Shown in pieces: positions 24,974-33,999 of a stretch of DNA of 64,000 nt. The DNA comes from Akkermansiaceae bacterium. GTDB lineage: Bacteria > Verrucomicrobiota > Verrucomicrobiia > Verrucomicrobiales > DEV007. Position 1 is the stretch's first letter, and each line of letters begins with the position of its first letter. The notes beneath the pieces were generated by a model that ran no database searches, had not been told where the DNA came from, and worked only from the letters and a program-made list of their open reading frames with translations. The DNA is taken from positions 434,001 through 498,000 of the forward strand of contig JACKQE010000002.1 in NCBI GenBank assembly GCA_024233005.1, given 5' to 3'. The translations under genes were made by a program, and so were the position numbers.

Positions 24974-27940
24974 ATGCCCCTTCCCTTGTTCTTCCGATCC
25001 GCCGCGCTTTGGGCTGGCTTGTTTTCTCTGGGAATGTCATGTTCTTCCCCGGTCTTTGCCGACTCTGTGGAGGGAAAGCCCCTGGACGACTCCGTGGCTG
25101 CGGAACTGGCATCCTTCACCCTGCATCCCGGTTTGGAGATCGCGCTCTTCGCCGATGAGACCAATGGTGTCGCGAACCCCGTGGCCTTGCAGTGGGACCG
25201 TCGCGGACGGCTCTGGGTGCTCTGCACGCTGGCCTATGCCCAGCTCCAACCGGGGCAGTTGCCAGATGACAAACTTTTCATCCTGGAAGACCGCGACGGC
25301 GATGGCAGGGCCGATCATACCTCCGTGTTTGCCTCGGGACTGAACATGCCCTCCGGATTCGTGCTGGGGCCCGATGGTGTCTACCTGGGAGAGAGCGAAG
25401 ACCTGGTCCGGCTCCGCGACACCGATGGTGATGACAAGGCGGATGTCCGCGAGGTTGTCCTGACCGGATTTGGCACGGCGGACACCCATCAGAACATCCG
25501 CAACCTGACCTGGGGGCCCGATGGCACGCTGGCCTTTTGTCAGGGACTGCACACCGAGTCGCACGTGGAAACCCCCTGGGGACTGGTCGGCGGTGACACT
25601 GCGGGCTTTTGGAGGTTCCACCCCGTGACGATGCGGCTTGAACCTTTTTGCTTCCCGGCCCTTGCCAGTCAGAACCCCTGTGGCGTGGCCTTTGACCGGT
25701 GGGGGGCGATGTTTGTCAAAAGCAACAACAAGGAAGTGGGGTTCGTCACTCCGGGGCTGATCCCGACGACGCACCAGCTCGATCTTATGGCGGTTTCCAA
25801 CATCGGGAGCACTCCGGGGAAGAGCATGGGTGGTGAGATCGCGGAATCCGGCCATTTGCCGGAGTGGTTGCGCGGGCAACTCCTCATCGCGGGCTATTAT
25901 TCCCACCACATTCACAGCTTTACCCTCCAGCCCGAAGGCGCCGGATTTCGCCGTGTTGAACCTGTGGAACTCCTCCGCTCGAACCACCAAAGTTTCCGGC
26001 CGGTGGAAATCCGACTCGGTCCGGAAGGGGCGCTCTATGTCGCCGACTGGTACAATCCCATCATCGGGCATTACCAGGCCTCTCTGCGGCACCCTGACCG
26101 CGACCACGAGCACGGGCGGATCTGGCGCATCACCGCCCAAGGGCGCCCCCTGATGCCCCGTCCCGACATCGCAGGCATGACCGATACCTCTTTGCGGAAC
26201 CAGCTGACGTCCGCGGAACGGTGGAACCGCGAGCAGGCCCGGCTTGAAATTCTCCGTCGCCATATCGGAAACGGAACAGCGTCTCCGCTGCCCGGCATAG
26301 AAACCGCTGCCAATGATGCCGAGGCCTTTGAATTCTCCGGGCTCGCCCATGCCTCCGGCGAACTCACCGCAGCCCATATCGAGCGGTTGCTGGCCGGCAA
26401 GGAACCGGGGGTGCGGGCGTTTGCGGGCCGTCTTCTCGGCCAGTCAGGCACCGCGTTCCCACATTGGCAGTCCTCGCTGGGAAAGCTCGCTGCCGATCCT
26501 GATCCCCGCGTCCGGCTTGAAGCCGTGGTAGCCTGCGGCAATCTGCCGGAGGCTGAAGCCATGGGGATTGCTTTGCAGGTGCTGGACCAGAAAATGGACC
26601 AGCACCTCGATTATGCGCTGACCCAGGCGACCCATGCGTTGGCCCCGCGCTGGCTGCCTGCGGTGCGTCAGAACCGCCTGACTTTGGAGAAGCCGGAACA
26701 GCTTGCCTACGCCCTCGAAGCCTACGGTGGAAGCGAAGCGGCGGAAACCGCAAGGGACTGGTTGACTCGCGATCTTGCGGCACCGGTGCGGCAGCGTTTT
26801 GCCGGTGTGCTCGCCCGACTCGGGACGGCGGAGGATCTGCGGCAGCTTTTTGAAGCTCCGGATGTCGCGGCGCCGACCTTGGCCGCCCTGCGGGAGGCGG
26901 CCCAGCGACGGGGACTCCGGCCGGCGGGGGATCCGTTGCCGCGGTTGCAGGCTCTGCTTCAGCCGAGGGAGGCTCCGGGAACCCGCGCCCTGGCGATGGA
27001 TCTGGCCGGTTGGTGGAAGATTGGGGATCTTGCCCCCGCCGCCAAAGCCGCTCTGCTGGATCACGATGCCCCCGAAGAATTCCGCGCCGCCGCCGCCGGG
27101 ACTTACGCCCGGCTGGGAGGAAGCGGGGCCGGGACCGACCTGAAATCCGTGGCCGAGTCCTCCGGGACGGTGACCCGGGTCCGGCTGGCCGCACTCGATG
27201 CCCTCGCGGGGTTGGAGGTGAAAGCAGCTGCGGAATGCCTGACGGGTGTGCTGTCCAAAGAATCCTTTTCCTCCGAGGCGGTCTCCGCCTGGTTGGTGCC
27301 GCTGGTCAACCGAAAGGGAGGGGATGCGGCCCTGACCCAGGCTCTGCGCCGTGCCCCGCTCCCGGGAGTCTCCGCCTCGGTGGTTTCAACCGCTTTGGTG
27401 GCGATGGGACGCGGATCGGCGGAATTGAAAGCCGCTTTGGAGTCCGGGCCGCCGACCCCCGGCGTGCAACCTTACGATGCGGCTTATGTCGCCGATTTGG
27501 CGGCGGAAGTGAAAGAGAAAGGCTCAGCCGAAAAAGGCCGGGCTCTGTTTCAACAGGCCGCGCTCGGCTGCGTCGCCTGCCACCAAGTCGGGGGCAAGGG
27601 CGGCATGATCGGGCCCGATCTCTCCACGGTGGGTGGAGGCTTGCCGGTGGATCTGCTGATTGAGTCGGTGCTCTGGCCGGACCGGCAGCTCAAGGAAGGT
27701 TATTTCGCCCTCAGTGTGACCACCAAAGAAGGCCGCGTCTTCACCGGCTATCGGGACCGCGAGGAGAACGGCGTGCTCTGGGTGCGCGACACCGCCACCA
27801 AGACATCCGAGGCGGTCCCCGTGGGGCAAATTGCCTCCCGGCAGAACATCGGCACCCTGATGCCTTTCGGGCTGACGCAAAAGCTCAGCCGAGAAGAGCT
27901 GCGCGATCTGATCGCTTTTCTCGCGGGCCTCAAAGGGTGA
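24974..27940 (+). CDS. TIGR02604-type propeller protein with HEAT-like repeats and C-terminal cytochrome c domain
   Basis: A 988-residue protein from the ATG at 24974; a TTG at 24950 is also possible. The N-terminus has a signal peptide that ends in a lipoprotein-like LGMSCSS, so membrane anchoring through Cys is possible. A TIGR02604 propeller spans about residues 45-400 (GRLWVLCTLAYAQ, DHEHGRIWRITAQGRP). Alpha-helical HEAT-like repeats follow, from about 410 to 800. The C-terminal cytochrome domain has CVACH (Cys866 to His870) and a distal methionine candidate (TLMPFGLTQ). Proteins of this type are exported and widespread in Planctomycetota and Verrucomicrobiota. Their partners are usually sugar dehydrogenases or hydrolases, and their function is unproven. 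It ends 3 bases before the convergent DUF1552 gene. Confidence 0.88.
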   Translation: MPLPLFFRSAALWAGLFSLGMSCSSPVFADSVEGKPLDDSVAAELASFTLHPGLEIALFADETNGVANPVALQWDRRGRLWVLCTLAYAQLQPGQLPDDKLFILEDRDGDGRADHTSVFASGLNMPSGFVLGPDGVYLGESEDLVRLRDTDGDDKADVREVVLTGFGTADTHQNIRNLTWGPDGTLAFCQGLHTESHVETPWGLVGGDTAGFWRFHPVTMRLEPFCFPALASQNPCGVAFDRWGAMFVKSNNKEVGFVTPGLIPTTHQLDLMAVSNIGSTPGKSMGGEIAESGHLPEWLRGQLLIAGYYSHHIHSFTLQPEGAGFRRVEPVELLRSNHQSFRPVEIRLGPEGALYVADWYNPIIGHYQASLRHPDRDHEHGRIWRITAQGRPLMPRPDIAGMTDTSLRNQLTSAERWNREQARLEILRRHIGNGTASPLPGIETAANDAEAFEFSGLAHASGELTAAHIERLLAGKEPGVRAFAGRLLGQSGTAFPHWQSSLGKLAADPDPRVRLEAVVACGNLPEAEAMGIALQVLDQKMDQHLDYALTQATHALAPRWLPAVRQNRLTLEKPEQLAYALEAYGGSEAAETARDWLTRDLAAPVRQRFAGVLARLGTAEDLRQLFEAPDVAAPTLAALREAAQRRGLRPAGDPLPRLQALLQPREAPGTRALAMDLAGWWKIGDLAPAAKAALLDHDAPEEFRAAAAGTYARLGGSGAGTDLKSVAESSGTVTRVRLAALDALAGLEVKAAAECLTGVLSKESFSSEAVSAWLVPLVNRKGGDAALTQALRRAPLPGVSASVVSTALVAMGRGSAELKAALESGPPTPGVQPYDAAYVADLAAEVKEKGSAEKGRALFQQAALGCVACHQVGGKGGMIGPDLSTVGGGLPVDLLIESVLWPDRQLKEGYFALSVTTKEGRVFTGYRDREENGVLWVRDTATKTSEAVPVGQIASRQNIGTLMPFGLTQKLSREELRDLIAFLAGLKG

Positions 27941-27943
27941 GTT

Positions 27944-29176
27944 TCACCCCTGTCTTTCCAGACCCGGCAACGCCTTGGTGCCGGAAGCGAAGCGTTCCTC
28001 TTCAAATCCGAGACCCTGGAGGATGCTGACGAAGAGATTCCCCAAGGGGTGGTTCTGTTTTTCGTCAAAGGCGAGATGTTGTCCATGGCGGAACGGTCCT
28101 CCGGCGAGGATGATGGGCAGGTTCGTCGTGATGTGACCGCTGGCGTTGCCCAGATTGCTCCCCAAAAGAACCTGAGTGTGGTCGAGAAGGCTGCCATCCT
28201 CCTCCGGCGTGTCGCGCAAGGCGGTGAGGAATTCCAGCCAGGCCGCGAGGGTGGCCCGGTCGATGATTTCCAATTGATGGATCATCTCGGGATTCTTGCC
28301 GTGATGCGAAAGGCCGTGGTAGCCCATGGTGACTCCTTTCAAAGGAGGTACCTGACTCCCGCCGTTGCCGCCAAGGGCGGCGACCCTAGTCGAATCCGAC
28401 CGAAGGGCCAGCACGAGAACCTGAAAATGCGCCCGCAGGATGCCGGCCACATCAGCGGAGGGGATCTCTGCCGGAGGAGGCGTCGTGACCACCGGTTTGG
28501 GCGTGTCGATCCACCGGTCCGCTTTGAGCAGGCCTGCCTCGGTTTCACGCACCGCGGTCAGATACTGATCCAGCTTCGCGCGGTCCATGGCACTGACCCG
28601 GTTCTCCATGCTCCGGGCCTCTTCCAAGACCGTGTCCAGAATGCTGCGTCCCTCCGCGAGTTGTTGCTTTTGTCGCCCGATCTCGCTTGCCGTTCCTTTG
28701 AGGAACAAGCGGGCGAACGTTTTTGCGGGTGAGCTTTCCGCCGGGATGGACACGCCGTTCGAGGACCAGGAGAGGCTGTGTTCTCCCAGGGTGAGCGAGG
28801 CGTGCCGGGTTTCTTTGCCCAACCGGTCGGCGATCCATTGGTCCAGGGAGAGGGTGTTTTGGAAGCTTCGAGAACCGGGGTGCGGCGCGCCGGTGAGGAA
28901 GGATTTTTCCGCCGCATGACCACCATCCACGTCCGGATGGCTGGTGCCTGAGACGACCGTGAAGGATTTCCGCAGTTCGGCCGCAGGCTCAAGATATGGG
29001 CTGCTCTGGTAATTCGCTCCGGTTCCGGTGGGAAAAAAATTGGGGCCGTAAAAACCCAGAGGAATATTGATGGCCACGAAACGCGAGGGAGGCCGGGAGG
29101 GCGCGGCCCGGAGCGATTCGAAGGCGGGCAGGGCGAGACAGACACCTGCCTGGCGCAGAAACAATCGGCGTTGCAT
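27944..29176 (-). CDS. DUF1552 family exported protein
   Basis: A 410-residue protein from the ATG at 29176; the longer frame upstream overlaps the DUF1592 gene and is not supported. The N-terminus MQRRLFLRQAGVCLALPAF has a twin-arginine-like start (RRLFLR), which suggests export by the Tat pathway in a folded state. The family motifs are present: FVAINIPLGFYGPNFFP, SGTSHPDVDGGHAAEKSFLTG, SLDQWIADRLG, a MGYHGLSHHG segment and LLGSNLGNASGH. DUF1552 proteins are nearly always encoded next to DUF1592 proteins, as here (16-base gap). Their function is not established. The stop codons of this gene and the preceding plus-strand gene are close, with a small hairpin (GGGTGA and TCACCC, 27935-27949) between them. 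Confidence 0.9.
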   Translation of the reverse strand: MQRRLFLRQAGVCLALPAFESLRAAPSRPPSRFVAINIPLGFYGPNFFPTGTGANYQSSPYLEPAAELRKSFTVVSGTSHPDVDGGHAAEKSFLTGAPHPGSRSFQNTLSLDQWIADRLGKETRHASLTLGEHSLSWSSNGVSIPAESSPAKTFARLFLKGTASEIGRQKQQLAEGRSILDTVLEEARSMENRVSAMDRAKLDQYLTAVRETEAGLLKADRWIDTPKPVVTTPPPAEIPSADVAGILRAHFQVLVLALRSDSTRVAALGGNGGSQVPPLKGVTMGYHGLSHHGKNPEMIHQLEIIDRATLAAWLEFLTALRDTPEEDGSLLDHTQVLLGSNLGNASGHITTNLPIILAGGPFRHGQHLAFDEKQNHPLGNLFVSILQGLGFEEERFASGTKALPGLERQG

Positions 29177-29192
29177 GGAGAAAGTGGGGGGA

Positions 29193-31532
29193 TCAATATT
29201 TGAGGAACAGGTCGGAGGCGACAATTTCTTCCACCAAGGTGCGGAGACCGTTGCCCCGGCTCCGCGTCTCAGAGACGATGTCCCGGACACCGGGGCGGTC
29301 GGAAAAACCCAACTCCCGACCGAGGGCATAGGTGAGGAGTTTCTCCGTGAGACAACGGGCGAAGGGCTCCGGGTTTTCCAACAGAAGCCGTTGGAACGAA
29401 GCCAGACCGTCGAAGGTGTCCCCTGACGCGAAAGTTCCCGAGGAATCCACCGGCTTGCCATCGACGACCACCCCCCAGCCCTTGTCGGCATGTTGCGGGT
29501 TCACTTGGAACCGGCGGTAATGTGTCCGCAGAGCACCCACCGGATCGAATCCCTCCAGTGCGAAGCCTGGCGGATCAATGTATTGGTGGCAGCCCTGGCA
29601 ACTGGCTGAGGATCGATGCAGATCCAGCTGCTCGCGGATCGTAGTTGCAGAGCGGATGTCGGGTTCGATCCCGGGGATGTTGGGTGGCGGTGGGGGGACC
29701 TTTCGGCCCAACAGGTTTTCCAGGACCCAGACACCCCGGATGACCGGAGAAGTGTTCGTGCCGTTGGCGGTGACCTTGAGCACCGCGCCTTGAGAGAGGA
29801 TCCCACCGCGGGGGCTTTTCGGAGGGAGGGGGACGACCGCGGGTTCCAGCCAGGGCAAGCCCTCGGTCGGAAGGTGATAGTGGTCCGCGAGGCGGTGGTT
29901 CAGGACCGCGAAGTCGGAATCGATGCAGAGGGTGACGTCGAGATTCGCGGTCAGGAGATGGCGGAAAAAACCCTCGCTTTCGCGGACCATGCTGACTTTG
30001 AGCCATTCGTCAAAACCCGGATAAAGACGCGCGTCCGGGGTGGTGGCATTGATGTCCCGGAGACGAAGCCATTGCCCTGTGAAGTTGTGCACGAACCGCT
30101 CCGCACGGGGATCCGCGAGCATCCGTCGGACTTCGATGAGCCTTCCTTCACCGGTTTCCAGCTTGCCGGAGGACGCCGCCTCGGTGAGGGCTTCGTCGGG
30201 CTGAGAACTCCACAGAAAATACGACAGTCGGGCCGCGATCTCAAAGCCGTTGAGAGATTTCCGCACTGCCGGCGCCTCTTCAAGCAAAAACAAAAAGCGT
30301 GGTGAGCAGAGTACTGCTGTCAGGGCGGTGCGGAGGCTTTCTTCCACGCTTTGCCCTCCCTCGTGCCGGGTTTTGACCAGTTCGGCATATCTCGCTACTT
30401 CGGTTTCGGTGACGGGATGGCGGAAGGCGCGGGGAATAAAACGGCGCAAGATGGCGGTGGCATCCTCGATGGTGGCCAGCGTCAGGTCGAGGTCACCGAC
30501 CAGACGGGTGTGTGACGCCGGAGGCCAGACCTCGTTGAGAGGCCCGGAGACCTCCACGGCACTGAAACCTACGCCCGGCACCTCCGCCCGGGCCGGTTCT
30601 TTGACATAGGCGGGAAGTCCGTGGGGGAAAAACTGGATCGCGAAGCCTTTGCCGAGAGTGGCCTCGATTTCATAGGTGCGCGGGGTTTCCGAAACCTCAT
30701 AGTGACCGAGATCCCGGTAAATGGCTCCGACCTTGTTGAAATCGGAAGCGACCACATTGAAGAGGAAGGGTTCCTTGGCGCGGTGGGTTGCCGCGGTGAA
30801 GCGGAACCGGTAACGTCCCGGTTCCGGCGTCCGGTGGGCCCGGGTGCTGATTTTGCTGTATTGGGTGGCATTGGCCAGGTAGACCACGACCCGGCCATCG
30901 ATGTAGCCATAGCCGCCTTCGTCAATGTAACGCTGGACTTCCTTGAGGGAGTCCACGGTGAAGGTCTGTGGTTCTGGTCGCAGCCCGCTCACAAGGGCGG
31001 CATCGACGGCGCGGCGTGCTGCGTCGAGGTAGCGGCCCATGAGTTCTGCGGAGATGGCGAGGGCTCCTCCATTGTTGTCAAATCCCTCCGCCAACTGGTC
31101 CGGTGGAAGCAGTTCTTTCAGTTCCAGATCGATCCCCAGCAGGTCGCGGATCGTGTTCTGCCATTCCTCTCGGTTCAGGCGGCGCATGACGATTTCCCGG
31201 CGGGCTTGGTCGGCCGCGGTCAATTTTGGTGCCAGCCAGGCAGTCAGACTAGCAATCCCGTCCCCGTCGGGGCGGGGCTTCTTGGCGGGCGGCATTTCAC
31301 CAGAGACGATGCGGTCATGGATACGGACCCAGAGATCCTGCTGGCTCGCGGTGGCGAGAGAAAAGGTGGCCGCCTGAAGGTCCAGTCCTCCCTTGCGTGA
31401 GGCGGCATCATGGCAGTCCAGACAATGGTTCTCGAAAAACGCATTCACCTGAGCGGGAAGCTCTTCTCCGGTCCCGCTGGCTGGAATTCCCAGGAGCAGG
31501 AAAAGGGGGATCAGACGGACGCTTGGGTGCAT
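29193..31532 (-). CDS. DUF1592-family multidomain c-type cytochrome-like protein
   Basis: A 779-residue protein from the ATG at 31532, with a signal peptide (MHPSVRLIPLFLLLGIPASG). A planctomycete-type cytochrome motif CLDCH (Cys37 to His41) comes first, followed by RRLNREEWQNTIRDLLG (DUF1587), a beta-rich middle part, the DUF1592 core (RLSYFLWSSQPDE), and a DUF1588 segment with CQGCHQYIDPPGFALEGFDP. The end is the DUF1585-like KLLTYALGRELGFSDR. Unlike its homologue at 1-3471 it has only one middle module, so it gives the usual domain plan for comparison. It is paired with the DUF1552 gene and likely forms one transcript with it. Confidence 0.92.
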   Translation of the reverse strand: MHPSVRLIPLFLLLGIPASGTGEELPAQVNAFFENHCLDCHDAASRKGGLDLQAATFSLATASQQDLWVRIHDRIVSGEMPPAKKPRPDGDGIASLTAWLAPKLTAADQARREIVMRRLNREEWQNTIRDLLGIDLELKELLPPDQLAEGFDNNGGALAISAELMGRYLDAARRAVDAALVSGLRPEPQTFTVDSLKEVQRYIDEGGYGYIDGRVVVYLANATQYSKISTRAHRTPEPGRYRFRFTAATHRAKEPFLFNVVASDFNKVGAIYRDLGHYEVSETPRTYEIEATLGKGFAIQFFPHGLPAYVKEPARAEVPGVGFSAVEVSGPLNEVWPPASHTRLVGDLDLTLATIEDATAILRRFIPRAFRHPVTETEVARYAELVKTRHEGGQSVEESLRTALTAVLCSPRFLFLLEEAPAVRKSLNGFEIAARLSYFLWSSQPDEALTEAASSGKLETGEGRLIEVRRMLADPRAERFVHNFTGQWLRLRDINATTPDARLYPGFDEWLKVSMVRESEGFFRHLLTANLDVTLCIDSDFAVLNHRLADHYHLPTEGLPWLEPAVVPLPPKSPRGGILSQGAVLKVTANGTNTSPVIRGVWVLENLLGRKVPPPPPNIPGIEPDIRSATTIREQLDLHRSSASCQGCHQYIDPPGFALEGFDPVGALRTHYRRFQVNPQHADKGWGVVVDGKPVDSSGTFASGDTFDGLASFQRLLLENPEPFARCLTEKLLTYALGRELGFSDRPGVRDIVSETRSRGNGLRTLVEEIVASDLFLKY

Positions 31533-31635
31533 GAAGGCAAAGTCATCCAACCATGCGGAATGACAACTCCCCTTCGTCAGAGGTGAACAAGGTTGCACAA
31601 CTGCCGCGATTACATGTTGACAATGAGTATACAGA

Positions 31636-31652
31636 ATGTAAAGCATTTACAT
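31636..31652. promoter_or_regulatory. Perfect 17-base palindrome at the start of the gene at 31651
   Basis: ATGTAAAGCATTTACAT has 7-base perfect arms and a 3-base spacer. It overlaps the upstream-most ATG of the following gene and lies in the 118-base gap between that gene and the divergent DUF1592 gene. A TTGACA hexamer sits 14 bases ahead (31617-31622). This layout fits an operator for a dimeric regulator. No matching promoter -10 box is clear. Confidence 0.4.
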
Positions 31653-32247
31653 GAACATCCGACTGCATCTTCAATCGCCGGGACTCAACATGGATGCCGT
31701 CTTGCGGCCCGACGCATTGCCCTCCTTGATCGAACTGATTCAAAGACACAAAGTTCCTGCAGCGGAACTGGCTGAGCACGAGAAGAATCCGCGCCGTCCA
31801 GGACCTCCCCGCCCGCCGGGGCCACCGAATCGACGTCGCGGGATCACGGAACCTTCGCGGGGCCGAGGATCCCTCGATGACGTCTTGGCGCCGCCTCCGG
31901 AATGGGAGGCCTCGACTCTGCCTGCTCGGGATAAAGTGGCCACGATGAACCTGGAAGAGTTTCTCGGTCAGGTTGCGCCCAAGACGTTTCCGGAGAAAAT
32001 CCTCGCCTTAGGCGCTTGGCTCGCTGCCCGGCGGGATCAACCAGTGATCCGGCCGGGGGATCTAAAACGGCTTCTGGTGCGGCTGAGGCAGGAGCCCCCT
32101 GCCAATCCAGGGCGGGACTTTCGGCAGGCCAAGGAACTGGGATGGCTCATGCCACTGGGGCATCGGGAGTTCGCCCTGACCAATGCCGGGTGGCACCAAC
32201 TGGCTGCAATGCTGGCTGCTGGGGATGGTTTGCCCAAAGGTTCCTGA
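31651..32247 (+). CDS. Hypothetical protein with proline/arginine-rich middle
   Basis: A 198-residue protein if it starts at the ATG at 31651, or 185 residues from the ATG at 31690. The second start would leave the palindrome in the leader and gives MDAVLRPDALPSLIELIQRH as the first helix. A basic, proline-rich linker (about residues 46-75) joins it to a C-terminal domain (about 98-190). That domain ends with helices typical of a small DNA-binding or winged-helix module: IRPGDLKRLLVRL, AKELGWLMPLGHREFALTNAG. I do not recognise the family. It may bind DNA, which would suit the palindrome at its start. It is divergent from the DUF1592/DUF1552 pair and is not clearly linked to them. Confidence 0.6.
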   Translation: MNIRLHLQSPGLNMDAVLRPDALPSLIELIQRHKVPAAELAEHEKNPRRPGPPRPPGPPNRRRGITEPSRGRGSLDDVLAPPPEWEASTLPARDKVATMNLEEFLGQVAPKTFPEKILALGAWLAARRDQPVIRPGDLKRLLVRLRQEPPANPGRDFRQAKELGWLMPLGHREFALTNAGWHQLAAMLAAGDGLPKGS

Positions 32248-32288
32248 GGGCTGACCGATGCCAATGCGTATTCCGTTGCTCTGATCCG

Positions 32289-33854
32289 TCAGGGAATTGA
32301 GGGAGTGGGGGTGGCGCCGGGATTCGGAGCCGGAGGCGGGGGAGCTGCCGGCGGGTCTGCTTTGGGCAATGCCGGCGCATCGGGAATCGCGGTTGGTCCG
32401 GGTGTCGCAGTCGGTGCGGTCGGTGCGGTCGGTGGAACGGGCGGGGCGGTTGCTTCCGCCGCCGCCTTTTTGGCCTCTGCTTCGGCGTGCCTTTTGGCGA
32501 TGAGATCCTCCCATGAGTGAAGGGCGTAGCCTTGTCCGATCCCGCCCAGCGAGTCGATCAGTTCCTGACAGCGGGCCTGCCACCGGGGCAGATCAGGGAC
32601 ATCTGCTTTTGCATCCGCGCTGCCGGGGAAGACCAGATAGGTCACGGTGAGGTCGGAGACCGGGCGGTTGAAAGGGGATGCTTTTTCGCTCAATTCGCGG
32701 GCAATTCTCAAGGAGGCCTCGCCCATCTTGTACGCCGGTCCGGCATCCCCGACAATAGCCGGCAGCAGATGATTCCCGTGGATGACGACAGCATAGTCGC
32801 CGATCGCGGGTCCGAAGGGAGTCTCCGCCTCACGGTTGAGCAGGGAGAGGGGAATGACAATGAACGGATCCGCCTCCGCAATGAGGTAGCTGCGGTACTT
32901 CATGTCCGTGACTCCCGGTTTGAGACGGTCGATTTCGGCGCGGAGGAAACGGTTTCTTTCGATGCTTAGCCCCGGGATCGCAAACTCCGCCTCATATTTT
33001 TTCAGGAGCGGTTCCCACTTGGCGAGCAATGGATTGGGCTGCCTGGTTTTCTTGGGCCAGGCAAAGGTGGTGAAGGGTTGGTAGTTGTCCGAGAGCGTGA
33101 TGAAATCGGCCATGTCCGGCCAGCGGTCACCGTCGGAGCCGTCGGAAACGACGTCCATCTCCCCTTGCAGGAGCAGCGCCCGCCCACCTTTGGTGGGATG
33201 GCTCAGTTCAAGAATGCTCTCACAGTCGTAGAGGTTGTGCCGGGATAAAATACGGTCGAGTCGGGTCAGTTTGGACTGCAATTCCCCCTTTTTGAGTTCA
33301 TAGAGATGATAGAAAAAGGGCGAAACCTGGGCTCCGGAGAGCAAAGTTTCCAGTCCCGGGAGCATCTTGGGCAACTCGGGATTGAGGCTGGTGAATTCCG
33401 CAAGGGTGACGGCCGGTTTGGGCATTTTCACCTCCAGGGAGAGTTTGATCAGCATGCTCTCCTCCCGGGTCCGTTCCGCGCTGGCCAGGCCACCCTCCTG
33501 CGGGGCCAGTTCCGATTGAATGCCGTACTCCTTGTAGAGACTGGCGGTGTCAATGCTCTTGGTGAAGACGAAACGGGAGGGCAGGGGCGTTTGGGAGGCT
33601 TTCTCGACGACCTTTTCGACGATTTTCTCCTGGACCACGATTTTTTCGACAATCCGGGGTTCCCGGAACGACTGCGCGAAATCCTTGAGGCGGGTCCCGG
33701 TTCCTGAAAAGTCGAGTAGGATGAGTGAGAGCGGCAGGATCAGGAGCAGGTAAAGCCCGATCACAAAAAAACGTCCGCAACCGCGAGGTCTTGGGGCTTT
33801 GGGGGGAATCCCGGCATTCACGTCGGCGAGGATGTCTTTGGCGTCCGGATTCAT
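32289..33854 (-). CDS. Membrane-anchored protein with GH75 (chitosanase)-like domain
   Basis: A 521-residue protein with an N-terminal cytoplasmic tail, one membrane helix (about 28-49), a charged coiled-coil-like stretch with repeated VEKIV units (about 67-86), a long middle region and a proline/alanine-rich low-complexity tail (about 470-521) built partly of PTA repeats. The part at about 225-390 resembles glycoside hydrolase family 75: LLLQGEMDVVSDGSDGDRWP has the Glu/Asp-rich motif of the active site, and GDYAVVIHG, IVGDAGPAYKMGEASLRIA match the conserved GDxGP and GEAS blocks. GH75 enzymes cleave chitosan. Here the substrate is uncertain, because the match is from memory of motifs only. 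It does not look co-transcribed with the neighbouring sulfatase (145-base gap). Confidence 0.65.
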   Translation of the reverse strand: MNPDAKDILADVNAGIPPKAPRPRGCGRFFVIGLYLLLILPLSLILLDFSGTGTRLKDFAQSFREPRIVEKIVVQEKIVEKVVEKASQTPLPSRFVFTKSIDTASLYKEYGIQSELAPQEGGLASAERTREESMLIKLSLEVKMPKPAVTLAEFTSLNPELPKMLPGLETLLSGAQVSPFFYHLYELKKGELQSKLTRLDRILSRHNLYDCESILELSHPTKGGRALLLQGEMDVVSDGSDGDRWPDMADFITLSDNYQPFTTFAWPKKTRQPNPLLAKWEPLLKKYEAEFAIPGLSIERNRFLRAEIDRLKPGVTDMKYRSYLIAEADPFIVIPLSLLNREAETPFGPAIGDYAVVIHGNHLLPAIVGDAGPAYKMGEASLRIARELSEKASPFNRPVSDLTVTYLVFPGSADAKADVPDLPRWQARCQELIDSLGGIGQGYALHSWEDLIAKRHAEAEAKKAAAEATAPPVPPTAPTAPTATPGPTAIPDAPALPKADPPAAPPPPAPNPGATPTPSIP

Positions 33855-33999
33855 GATCCTGGTAAAATGCCATCAAACCGGCATCCGCCAACCGGGGATT
33901 GCGCTTCCCGGCACCTGGCCTCGTATTTGCCCGGGATTAGGAAGGCTGGGAATTGCTGCGCAACCAGAACCCATTCCTGAATTCCTCTGCGGGTGTCAG

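Noticed and set aside
29655..29675. A tRNA T-arm-like GGGTTCGATCCCGGG
   Set aside because: It lies inside the coding region of the DUF1592 protein, where the codons read a normal family motif, and no matching acceptor or anticodon arms are nearby.
32400..32435. A short run of repeated TCGGTGCGG units resembling a repeat array
   Set aside because: The units are only nine bases long without spacers and encode the PTA repeats of the GH75-like protein's tail, so it is a coding microsatellite and not a CRISPR array.
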